The position numbers were made by a program, and so were the translations under genes. A stretch of 15,492 nt of DNA from Pseudomonadota bacterium (GTDB lineage Bacteria; Pseudomonadota; Alphaproteobacteria; Rhizobiales; Devosiaceae), in contig JAEZHZ010000076.1 of the NCBI GenBank assembly GCA_023436745.1, forward strand, positions 1 to 15,492, given 5' to 3'. The notes beneath the pieces were generated by a model that saw only the letters and a list, made by a program, of their open reading frames with translations, ran no database searches and was not told the origin of the DNA. How positions within the stretch are numbered: the stretch's first letter is position 1; each line of letters opens with the position of its first letter. This document shows positions 6,874-13,393 of the stretch, one piece after another.

Positions 6874-8201
6874 TAGTTCCCCGCACCCGCCTCACCCACG
6901 ATGGCCGCGAGCATACGATAGCCCTCGGCAATGGTGGTGGTCTCCTCCCGGTCCTGGCTCAAGAAAGCTTCCAGGGCCGGATGAAAGGCAATGGCGCGGT
7001 CCACTTGCGGATCTGACCCTTTCCGGTATGCCCCCAGCCGGATCAGTTCCTCCATGTCCGAATAGAGGGACATGAGTTCCCGCGCCCCTGCCAGCACGGG
7101 CCGCACGTCTGGCGGCACGCATCCGGGCATGGTTCGCGAGATGGACCTCAACACGTTCACCGCCGGGTAGCGACCCCGCTCGGCAATGCCGCGCTCCATC
7201 ACGATGTGCCCGTCGAGAATACCGCGCACGGCATCCGCAATGGGCTCATTGTGATCATCACCTTCGACCAAAACGGTAAAAAGACCGGTAACGGAACCGG
7301 TCGAGGGTGTGCCCGGCCCTGCTCGCTCCAGCAGGCGCGGCAACTCGGTGAAGACGGTAGGCGGGTAACCTTTCGCCGTCGGCGGCTCGCCGATGGACAA
7401 TCCGATCTCGCGCTGGGCCATCGCGAAGCGGGTCAGGGAATCCATCATGCAGAGGACACGCAGCCCCTGATCGCGGAAGTACTCGCTGAGAGCGAGGCTG
7501 AGATATGCCGCCTGCCTGCGCATCAACGCCGCCTCGTCCGAAGTGGCAACCACCACCACAGCGCGCTCCAGCCCCTTCTCGCCCAGATATTCCTGGATGA
7601 ACTCATGGACCTCCCGGCCGCGCTCACCGATGAGACCGATCACCGCCACGTCCACATCGGTGTTACGCGCCAGCATGGACATCAGCACCGACTTGCCCAC
7701 GCCCGAACCGGCAAAGATGCCCATCCGCTGCCCTTCACACAGGGTGGTAAAAGTGTTGAGCACCCGCACGCCGAGATCGAGCGGTTCGCCGACCCGCACC
7801 CGGTCGTGTGCCGCAAGCGGCGACTGCTTGAGAGGATAGGCGGCTGCCCCGCGCGTGAGCGGCCCCTTGCCGTCGATCGGCTCGCCCTGCGCATTGACCA
7901 CCCTTCCCAGCCACTCTCTTGACGGGAAGACGCTCCCGTCGTGACGCAGGAATATCGCCCGACAGCCGAGACGCACTCCGTCCACCTGGCCAAATGGCAG
8001 GCACAAGGCGTGGCCGTCACGGAAACCGATGATCTCGGCAGCAAGCTGCTCCCCGTCAACGGCATCGATGCGAACGCGGCCGCCCACGCGCAACTCACGC
8101 ACCGGCCCCACCACCTCGAGCAGCAGGCCCTGCACCGACTTGACGCGGCCGAACACCTCGACGTCATCGATGGCCTCGATGGCTGAGATCAGCGCTTTCA
8201 T
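6873..8201 (-). CDS. fliI: Flagellum-specific export ATPase FliI
   Basis: FliI is the hexameric cytoplasmic ATPase of the flagellar type III export apparatus, related to the F1 beta subunit. The product is 442 residues, as expected. Walker A is AGSGVGKS at 164-171; GERGREV is at 192-198; the Walker B strand [14 protein letters not shown] is at 247-260; the family signature [16 protein letters not shown] is at 280-295, followed by [15 protein letters not shown]. The N-terminal beta domain (about 17-90) has the [13 protein letters not shown] opening of the family. The ATG at 8201 has GAGG 4 nt upstream. It is divergent from ctrA across a 411 bp regulatory region and is followed by fliJ. FliH is not in this window. 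Confidence 0.97.
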   Translation of the reverse strand: MKALISAIEAIDDVEVFGRVKSVQGLLLEVVGPVRELRVGGRVRIDAVDGEQLAAEIIGFRDGHALCLPFGQVDGVRLGCRAIFLRHDGSVFPSREWLGRVVNAQGEPIDGKGPLTRGAAAYPLKQSPLAAHDRVRVGEPLDLGVRVLNTFTTLCEGQRMGIFAGSGVGKSVLMSMLARNTDVDVAVIGLIGERGREVHEFIQEYLGEKGLERAVVVVATSDEAALMRRQAAYLSLALSEYFRDQGLRVLCMMDSLTRFAMAQREIGLSIGEPPTAKGYPPTVFTELPRLLERAGPGTPSTGSVTGLFTVLVEGDDHNEPIADAVRGILDGHIVMERGIAERGRYPAVNVLRSISRTMPGCVPPDVRPVLAGARELMSLYSDMEELIRLGAYRKGSDPQVDRAIAFHPALEAFLSQDREETTTIAEGYRMLAAIVGEAGAGN

Positions 8202-8243
8202 CCTGCCTCGGAGTGTTGACCGTTATGGTTTCCGCGGCCGCTC

Positions 8244-8386
8244 GAATCGAGCCGCGCGACGAATCAGAAGGTAACGCACCGTTAAGCAAAAAGCGCTATC
8301 CCAGCCTCTGGGACCGTCTGCCGCGCTTGCCCAAGCGCTGGGGTCCTTCACCCGCCATCGCCACAATTGCTTGAGTCCGCAGAGTC
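8244..8386. promoter_or_regulatory. Four GANTC (CcrM) methylation sites before ctrA
   Basis: GANTC occurs at 8244-8248 (GAATC), 8261-8265 (GAATC), 8373-8377 (GAGTC) and 8382-8386 (GAGTC), as two close pairs in 143 bp. The other GANTC sites I noticed in the window, apart from the chpT pair, are scattered singly and mostly lie in genes. In Caulobacter the ctrA P1 promoter fires only when its GANTC is hemimethylated after replication; a comparable function here is inference. Confidence 0.7.
8300..8346. repeat. Adjacent palindromes in the fliI-ctrA region
   Basis: CCCAG / CTGGG (8300-8304 and 8308-8312) is followed by a nested structure: outer arms GGACC / GGTCC (8311-8315 and 8342-8346) enclose GCGCTT / AAGCGC (8323-8328 and 8333-8338, loop GCCC). 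No T-run follows on either strand. It could be a protein-binding palindrome or the fold of a leader RNA. Confidence 0.5.
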
Positions 8387-8401
8387 GGATGTAGCTGTTT
8401 C

Positions 8402-8516
8402 TTAAACCAATTTATTAAGATGGTTGGAGGGTGTTTTCCCTTATTTTTCAACAAGTTATACTTAATTCACCCTAACGGCTTTTGCACCTTGCCGAAGCGA
8501 ATTAAACTTTGTTAAC
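8402..8516. promoter_or_regulatory. CtrA-box-like TTAA cluster upstream of ctrA
   Basis: TTAA tetramers lie at 8402, 8415, 8462, 8502 and 8512. The best pair is TTAA-N6-TTAAC (8502-8516), one base shorter than the TTAA-N7-TTAAC CtrA consensus of Caulobacter and Brucella. A second (8462-8476) reads TTAA-N6-CTAAC. The 8402/8415 pair has a 9 nt spacer. Autoregulation by CtrA is plausible, but none of these is a perfect consensus box. Confidence 0.5.
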
Positions 8517-8612
8517 TATTTGGGCTTAGGGTTCAGTCATATCCAGTATGGGTTTCAGCATGAGGCGGCTCCCTCATGTGTTCCAGCAGGGACGAATGAC
8601 AAGGGGAATATA

Positions 8613-9320
8613 ATGCGGGTACTCCTTATCGAGGACGATAGCGCGACAGCGCAGAGCATCGAACTGATGCTGAAGTCCGAGAGCTTCAACGTCTACACCA
8701 CCGATCTCGGTGAGGAGGGCGTCGATCTCGGCAAGCTTTATGACTACGACATCATCCTGCTGGACCTGAACCTGCCGGACATGAGCGGGTACGAGGTGCT
8801 GCGGACCCTTCGCGTCGCCAAGGTGCAGACCCCGATCCTGATCCTCTCCGGCCTGGCCGGCATCGAGGACAAGGTCCGCGGCCTCGGCTTCGGTGCGGAC
8901 GACTACATGACCAAGCCCTTCCACAAGGACGAGCTCGTGGCCCGCATCCACGCCATCGTCCGTCGGTCGAAAGGTCATGCCCAGTCTGTCATCCAGACCG
9001 GCGAGCTCACCGTTAACCTCGACACCAAGACGGTGGAGGTCGTGGGCCAGCGCGTCCATCTCACCGGCAAGGAATACCAGATGCTGGAGCTGCTTTCGCT
9101 CCGCAAGGGTACGACCCTCACCAAGGAAATGTTCCTCAACCACCTTTACGGCGGCATGGACGAGCCGGAGCTGAAGATCATCGACGTCTTCATCTGCAAG
9201 CTCCGCAAAAAGCTCTCCGTCGCCACCGGTGGCAAGAACTACATCGAGACGGTCTGGGGTCGCGGCTATGTGCTGCGCGAGCCGGATGAGAGCGAAGTTT
9301 ACAACGAAAACGTCGCCTGA
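8613..9320 (+). CDS. ctrA: Cell cycle response regulator CtrA
   Basis: CtrA is the OmpR/PhoB-class master regulator of alphaproteobacterial development; phosphorylated through CckA-ChpT it activates or represses genes for division, motility and envelope. The 235-residue product has a receiver domain with acidic pocket E7-D8-D9, phosphoacceptor Asp51 ([14 protein letters not shown]), the SGL segment at 79-81 and Lys101 in MTKPFHKDE. The winged-helix DNA-binding domain (about 125-222) includes the [12 protein letters not shown] and [10 protein letters not shown] helices and the [11 protein letters not shown] wing. I start at 8613, not the upstream in-frame start, because of AAGGGG 6 nt before it and the canonical MRVLLIEDD opening. 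The protein ends in Val-Ala rather than the Ala-Ala of the Caulobacter ClpXP degron. An intrinsic terminator follows. Confidence 0.98.
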   Translation: MRVLLIEDDSATAQSIELMLKSESFNVYTTDLGEEGVDLGKLYDYDIILLDLNLPDMSGYEVLRTLRVAKVQTPILILSGLAGIEDKVRGLGFGADDYMTKPFHKDELVARIHAIVRRSKGHAQSVIQTGELTVNLDTKTVEVVGQRVHLTGKEYQMLELLSLRKGTTLTKEMFLNHLYGGMDEPELKIIDVFICKLRKKLSVATGGKNYIETVWGRGYVLREPDESEVYNENVA

Positions 9321-9344
9321 TCTTCCGCGACACCCCGCCATCGC

Positions 9345-9381
9345 AAAGCCCCGTGCCAACCGCACGGGGCTTTATCGTTTT
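9345..9381 (+). terminator. Intrinsic terminator of ctrA
   Basis: AAAGCCCCGTGC (9345-9356) and GCACGGGGCTTT (9362-9373) make a perfect 12 bp stem with a 5 nt loop, followed by ATCGTTTT. It starts 24 nt after the ctrA stop and should separate ctrA from the coiled-coil gene. Confidence 0.92.
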
Positions 9382-9419
9382 GCCACCCCTGCATCCCCCG
9401 GAACCGGCGCCCCGGGGCA

Positions 9420-9438
9420 ACGTTCACGACATGAACGT
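9420..9438 (+). other. Leader hairpin before the coiled-coil gene
   Basis: ACGTTCA (9420-9426) and TGAACGT (9432-9438) form a 7 bp stem with a 5 nt loop, ending just before the GGGGA ribosome binding site at 9442-9446. It could be an operator or an RNA leader structure; nothing in the sequence decides between these. Confidence 0.45.
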
Positions 9439-9452
9439 CCCGGGGGAAGAAG

Positions 9453-10601
9453 ATGGCCGACCTGTCCCAACGCCTGCGCGAGCCTCTCGTGCTCGTCATC
9501 CTAGCGATCGCCGTTGCCGGATGGCTGGCATTCATCGCGATGTGGATCAACTCATCCCGTCAGGTTCACGAGCAACAGCAGCAACTTGTTGCCGTTACCG
9601 GGGAACGCGACGACGCTGCGGGCCAACTGGCCGCGTTGCAGACCGCCGCCGGTGATCTCGACGCGCTGACTGCGCAACGAGCCGCCGCACAGCAGGAATC
9701 CACCGCCGCAACCGCCGCTGCCGAGGCGGCGAGAGCAGATCTCGCCGCGCGCACCAATGAACTCGACAGCGTGACTGCCGACCTCGAAACGCGCCGCGAA
9801 GAACTCTCGAGCGTCGAGCAACAACTGGAGGATGCCAATTCAGAGGTTTCCGCCCTCTCCGCTCAGCACTCCGACCTGCTGGCCGAGATCGACAACACCA
9901 ACCAGCAGTTGACGGATGTCGGTGCTCGCCTTGAAGAGGCTCGACGGCAGGAGCAGACCGTGACCGCGAACGTCGCCAAGCTCGCCGAGGAAGCGGCAGC
10001 ATCGACGTCCTCGCTTGCCGAGACCCAGACAAACCTGCAGGCGGCACGACAACAGCTCACCGAGGTACAGTCTCAGCTGGCGAACATGGCGGCACAGTCC
10101 GAGACTGCCGGCGCCGAGCTGGCTGCCCTTCAGCAGCAGGTGACCGAGCTGGACCGCCGCCGCAGCCAGTTGCAGACTGAAGTGAAGGGCTATGAAGACC
10201 AACGCAACAGCTTGCAGCCCCAGGTCGAGGAACTGACCCGAACCCTGTCGAGCCGAAGCACCGAACTGGAAGCGCTTGAGCAACGGCTCGCCAACGCCAT
10301 CACCGAAGGTGACAAGGCTGCGTCCACGGGCACGTTCCGGGCTACTGACGACGGCAGCGCGCGGGGGCTGACCCTCACGCTTAGCCTGGATGGCAGCTTC
10401 GACATGGAGAGCCGTAACGGCCAGGAGGTCACGGGCCGCTACACACTCGAGAACAATCAACTCGTGCTCTCGGACGCAAGCGGCACTGTAGGCGGAGCCG
10501 CATTCCCGATGCGATGCCCCGTCTCGCGCACCGAAAGCGGCTTCAGCATTGGCGACGCTGAAGGTTGCCTGTTGGCCGGAGTAAGCTTCGAACGCCGATA
10601 G
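9453..10601 (+). CDS. Membrane-anchored coiled-coil protein with C-terminal beta domain
   Basis: A 382-residue protein I do not recognise as a named family. A single membrane segment lies at residues 12-32 after a short charged N-terminus, then a long coiled coil (about 38-287) rich in Ala, Gln, Glu and Leu with heptad spacing. The last 90 residues form a distinct, probably beta-rich domain (TGTFRATDD, LTLTLSLDGSFDMES, VTGRYTLENNQLVLSD) with two cysteines, C355 and C372, that could form a disulfide. This suggests an inner-membrane protein with a periplasmic rod ending in a small barrel or lipocalin-like module. Similarity to Smc-like proteins would reflect coiled-coil composition only. The ATG has GGGGA 6 nt upstream. 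It is isolated from ctrA by a terminator and followed by a hairpin. Confidence 0.88.
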   Translation: MADLSQRLREPLVLVILAIAVAGWLAFIAMWINSSRQVHEQQQQLVAVTGERDDAAGQLAALQTAAGDLDALTAQRAAAQQESTAATAAAEAARADLAARTNELDSVTADLETRREELSSVEQQLEDANSEVSALSAQHSDLLAEIDNTNQQLTDVGARLEEARRQEQTVTANVAKLAEEAAASTSSLAETQTNLQAARQQLTEVQSQLANMAAQSETAGAELAALQQQVTELDRRRSQLQTEVKGYEDQRNSLQPQVEELTRTLSSRSTELEALEQRLANAITEGDKAASTGTFRATDDGSARGLTLTLSLDGSFDMESRNGQEVTGRYTLENNQLVLSDASGTVGGAAFPMRCPVSRTESGFSIGDAEGCLLAGVSFERR

Positions 10602-10616
10602 GCATGCCGCAATGAC

Positions 10617-10648
10617 TGGGCGGTGTGTGTCGAAACGGACACCGCCCA
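10617..10648 (+). other. Hairpin between the coiled-coil and hydrolase genes
   Basis: TGGGCGGTGT (10617-10626) pairs with ACACCGCCCA (10639-10648), a 10 bp stem with a 12 nt loop, starting 16 nt after the coiled-coil gene's stop. The absence of a T-run weakens a terminator call; it also overlaps the candidate ECF promoter, so it could be an operator. It may still end the upstream transcript in part. Confidence 0.5.
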
Positions 10649-10654
10649 CTCGTC
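10628..10654 (+). promoter_or_regulatory. Possible ECF42-type promoter (TGTCGA-N17-CGTC)
   Basis: TGTCGA at 10628-10633 and CGTC at 10651-10654 are separated by 17 nt and lie 40 nt before the hydrolase start. From memory, ECF42 promoters studied in Streptomyces have TGTCGA at -35 and CG(A/T)C at -10, which matches exactly. Since the downstream operon appears to encode an ECF42 sigma factor, autoregulation is attractive. TGTCGA also occurs several times inside genes in this window and CGTC is common, so chance is possible. Confidence 0.45.
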
Positions 10655-10693
10655 GCTTCATCGACGCATTCGAAAGCGCCGAGGAGACGACCC

Positions 10694-11560
10694 ATGCTTC
10701 GCAATGTCATCATCGCCGCCACATTCGCAGTGGCGGGCCCTGCCCTCGCGCAGGCAGAGCCGACCGGCAGCTACGCCGACGTCAACGGCATGCGCATGTA
10801 CTACGAAGTGTCCGGAGAGGGCGATCCGCTGATCGTGCTGCACGGCGCCTACATGAACATCCCCACCATGGGGGAGATCATACCTCGTCTCGCCGAGACC
10901 CATACGGTCTATGCCATCGAGCTGCAGGGGCATGGCCGCACCAACGATATCGACCGGCCAATCACCTATCCCAACCTCGCGGGCGACGTCGCTGCCTTCA
11001 TGGATGCCATCGGCCTCGAGAAGGCAGACGTCTTCGGCTACTCCATGGGTGGTGCGACCGGCCTTCGGCTGGCGCTCGACCACCCTGAGAAGGTGGATCA
11101 GCTGGTGGCTGCCTCGACGGCCTATGACGTGGCGGGCTCGCAACCCGAGTTTTTGGCAATGATCCCCAACCTCGTGCCGGAGATGTTCATCGGCTCCCCC
11201 ATGGAAGTCGCCTGGAAGGAGCATGCTCCAGATCCTGACGGATTTCGCCCGTTCGTTGAACGGATGATCGCGCTCGAACACGAGCCGATGGCCTGGGAGG
11301 AGGAGGTCAAGGCACTGAAGGTGCCGACGCTGATCATCGCCGGTGACGCCGACATGGTGACGCTCGAGCATCTGGTCGGCATGTTCCGGCTCCTGGGCGG
11401 TGGTCACCCCGGGGACATGGGCGAACCCCTTCCGGCTTCACGGCTCGCCATACTGCCTGCGACCTCGCACACCGCGGTCATCGGCCAGGTGGACCTTCTT
11501 CATCAGGTGATCGAACCGTTCCTCCGGGGCGAGACGCCCAGGGGCATGTTCGAGCAGTAG
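10694..11560 (+). CDS. Exported alpha/beta hydrolase
   Basis: A 288-residue alpha/beta-hydrolase-fold protein with an N-terminal signal peptide (1-19, ending GPALA before QAEP), so probably periplasmic. The start at 10694 is set by GAGGAG 7 nt upstream and by the signal peptide it produces; upstream in-frame starts add an unlikely Arg-rich extension. The nucleophile elbow is GYSMGG with Ser117; the oxyanion-hole HG is at 50-51; the acid is in AGDADMV (Asp218 or Asp220); the catalytic His is His259 in ATSHT. QGHGRT at 79-84 is typical of the family. A short lid is at about 150-205. The substrate is unknown: esterase, lactonase or similar. It lies 41 nt upstream of the ECF sigma gene in the same direction. 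Confidence 0.92.
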   Translation: MLRNVIIAATFAVAGPALAQAEPTGSYADVNGMRMYYEVSGEGDPLIVLHGAYMNIPTMGEIIPRLAETHTVYAIELQGHGRTNDIDRPITYPNLAGDVAAFMDAIGLEKADVFGYSMGGATGLRLALDHPEKVDQLVAASTAYDVAGSQPEFLAMIPNLVPEMFIGSPMEVAWKEHAPDPDGFRPFVERMIALEHEPMAWEEEVKALKVPTLIIAGDADMVTLEHLVGMFRLLGGGHPGDMGEPLPASRLAILPATSHTAVIGQVDLLHQVIEPFLRGETPRGMFEQ

Positions 11561-11601
11561 GGCCTTGACGGCGAGCGTCGCAGGCGGTGCATCTTGGCTA
11601 C

Positions 11602-12867
11602 ATGAGCACCGCCGACGAGACGCACCGCGCCATCACCACCGTATACAAGGTCGAGCAGGCCCGGCTGATCGCCGGGCTGACCCGCATGGTGCGCGACATT
11701 TCCCTCGCGGAGGAACTGGCGCAGGAAGCACTGGTCATCGCGCTTAAGACCTGGCCGGATACCGGGGTGCCGCGCAATCCGGGCGCCTGGCTGACGCAGG
11801 CTGCCAAGCGCAAGGCCATAGACTATTTCCGCCATCGCAAGATGGCCGCCACCAAGCTCGAGGAAGTCGGCCGCATCATCGAGGAGGACGCACCCGACAC
11901 AGAGGCGCAAATCCATGACGCGCTCGACGACGATGTCGGCGACGACCTGCTGCGGCTGATCTTCACCTCCTGCCACCCTGTACTGCCGCCGGAATCGCGC
12001 GTCGCTCTGACGCTGCGGCTTCTGGGTGGGCTAACGACCGAGGAGATCGCCCGGGCCTTCCTTGCCAATGACACCACGATCGGCCAGCGCATCGTCCGGG
12101 CAAAGAAGAGCATCGCCGATGCCGGCGTTCCATTCGAGGTGCCCCGCGGACCCGAGCGCAAGGAACGCCTCGCCTCCGTCCTCGGCGTCATCTACCTGAT
12201 CTTCAACGAGGGCTACTCCGCTACGGCGGGCGAGGACCTGATCCGCCCGCAGCTATGCCAGGAGGCGATGCGGCTCGGGCGGGTGCTCGCCGGGTTGATG
12301 CCGGAGGAATCCGAAGTCCACGCGCTGGTAGCGCTGATGGAAATCCAGGCTTCCCGCACGGCCGCCCGGACGGACGTCAACGGCGAACCGGTGCTGCTGC
12401 TGGACCAGGATCGCTCGCGATGGGACCAGTTGCTGATCCGGCGCGGCCTTGCGGCGCTTGAGCGGGCGGAAGCCATGGGAGGTTCAGACCAGCCCTACGC
12501 GCTGCAGGCAGCGCTGGCTGCCTGCCACGCGCGGGCGCACCGGGCCGAAGCTACGGACTGGCAGCAGATTGCCCGCCTTTATGCGAGGCTGTCCGAGGTC
12601 ATGCCCTCGCCCGTGGTCGAACTCAACCGCGCGGTCGCGGTGTCAATGGCAGAGGGTCCGGCCATGGCGCTCGAGATCGTTGACCGCATCCGGGACGAAC
12701 CGGCGTTGCGCAACTATCACCTGCTCTATGGTGTTCGTGGCGACCTTCTCGGCAAGCTCGGGCGCAAAGCCGAGGCGGCAGCTGAATTTCGCCGTGCGGC
12801 GGAGTTGACGCGTAATGAGCGGGAGCGGAACCACCTGCTGTCGCGGGCGGAGGACATGCAGTCCTAG
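11602..12867 (+). CDS. ECF42-type RNA polymerase sigma factor with C-terminal TPR-like extension
   Basis: A 421-residue ECF sigma factor. Sigma region 2 spans about 10-80 (EELAQEALVIALKTWP, then GAWLTQAAKRKAIDYFR) and region 4 about 110-170 (ALTLRLLGGLTTEEIARAFL, TTIGQRIVRAKK). It continues for some 250 residues with the hallmarks of the ECF42 (DUF6596) group: YLIFNEGYSATAGEDL, QEAMRLGRVLAGLMPEESEV, LLLDQDRSRWDQLL, and TPR-like helices to the end (VVELNRAVAVSMAEG, HLLYGVRGDLLGKLGRKAEA). These sigmas lack a classical membrane anti-sigma and are thought to be controlled through the extension and a DGPF/YciI protein, which is absent here. Neither ATG 11602 nor GTG 11587 has a good ribosome binding site, so the start is uncertain. 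Its stop overlaps that of the convergent receiver gene. Confidence 0.93.
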   Translation: MSTADETHRAITTVYKVEQARLIAGLTRMVRDISLAEELAQEALVIALKTWPDTGVPRNPGAWLTQAAKRKAIDYFRHRKMAATKLEEVGRIIEEDAPDTEAQIHDALDDDVGDDLLRLIFTSCHPVLPPESRVALTLRLLGGLTTEEIARAFLANDTTIGQRIVRAKKSIADAGVPFEVPRGPERKERLASVLGVIYLIFNEGYSATAGEDLIRPQLCQEAMRLGRVLAGLMPEESEVHALVALMEIQASRTAARTDVNGEPVLLLDQDRSRWDQLLIRRGLAALERAEAMGGSDQPYALQAALAACHARAHRAEATDWQQIARLYARLSEVMPSPVVELNRAVAVSMAEGPAMALEIVDRIRDEPALRNYHLLYGVRGDLLGKLGRKAEAAAEFRRAAELTRNERERNHLLSRAEDMQS

Positions 12868-13229
12868 GCAGCTTCGGGCAAGTCGAACTTCGCTTCGAGG
12901 ACCTGCCGGTCGAACGGCTTCAGCATGTAGTCACTGGCGCCCGCCTTGAGTGCCATGGCGATGGCACCGATGTCGTTCTCGATGGTGCAGTACACCACGT
13001 GCGGCTTCTCTCCGCCGACAAAGCCTCGGAGCAGCTTGAGGAATTCGAGCCCGGTCATGATCGGCATGCTGGCATCGAGCAGGATCGCATCCGGCATTTC
13101 CTGCCGGCACTTGTCAAAGGCTTCCTGGCCGTCCTCGGCCTCCTCCACGATGTAGTCGAGGTCCTCGAGAATGCGACGCGCAACCTTGCGCACCACGCTC
13201 GAGTCATCGACGATCAGGCAGGATTTCAT
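12864..13229 (-). CDS. Single-domain response regulator (REC only)
   Basis: A 121-residue stand-alone receiver. The acidic pair is D8-D9, the phosphoacceptor is Asp52 in AILLDASMP, the switch Thr is Thr82 and the invariant Lys is Lys104 in MLKPF. No output domain follows. The start at 13229 gives the typical MKSCLIVDDS opening; a longer in-frame form to 13280 would add 17 atypical residues. A GGAG lies 12 nt upstream, which is far. It sits downstream of chpT in the same direction but beyond the chpT terminator, so it probably has its own promoter. Proximity to ChpT makes it a candidate phosphorelay partner or competitor of CtrA. The sequence does not resemble CpdR or DivK closely. Confidence 0.92.
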   Translation of the reverse strand: MKSCLIVDDSSVVRKVARRILEDLDYIVEEAEDGQEAFDKCRQEMPDAILLDASMPIMTGLEFLKLLRGFVGGEKPHVVYCTIENDIGAIAMALKAGASDYMLKPFDRQVLEAKFDLPEAA

Positions 13230-13339
13230 CGGTAGGACGGGCTCCGCGGAGACTTGCGCTCCGCCCGAGCATGCCAGCAACCTGCTACGGAATGGTTAGC
13301 GGCGGGTTCTGGGCATCTCGGCCGCCCGTGCTTGCCGGC

Positions 13340-13368
13340 AAAAACGGGGAGCGCCTGAGCCCTCCCCG
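13340..13368 (-). terminator. Intrinsic terminator of chpT
   Basis: Read on the minus strand, CGGGGAG and CTCCCCG (plus-strand arms 13362-13368 and 13345-13351) form a 7 bp GC stem with a 10 nt loop, directly followed by TTTTT (plus-strand A-run 13340-13344). It lies about 26 nt after the chpT stop and separates chpT from the receiver gene. Confidence 0.88.
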
Positions 13369-13393
13369 CCACATCCATTGTCCAGTTCGCGGG

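Larger units (their letters stand above)
8202..8612. promoter_or_regulatory. Divergent fliI / ctrA control region
   Basis: This 411 bp stretch carries no credible gene and is the window's only gap above 300 bp. Its left part (8240-8390) is GC-rich with four GANTC sites and nested palindromes. Its right part (8395-8520) is unusually AT-rich for this genome, with five TTAA tetramers. The ctrA start at 8613 has AAGGGG 6 nt upstream (8601-8606). In Caulobacter and Brucella ctrA has multiple promoters governed by CtrA itself and by CcrM methylation at GANTC, and this layout fits that scheme. No transcription start could be fixed by eye. Confidence 0.75.

Noticed and set aside
10625..10693. N-terminal extension of the alpha/beta hydrolase
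   Set aside because: It would place an Arg-rich stretch before a clear signal peptide, and GAGGAG lies at the right distance from the 10694 ATG.
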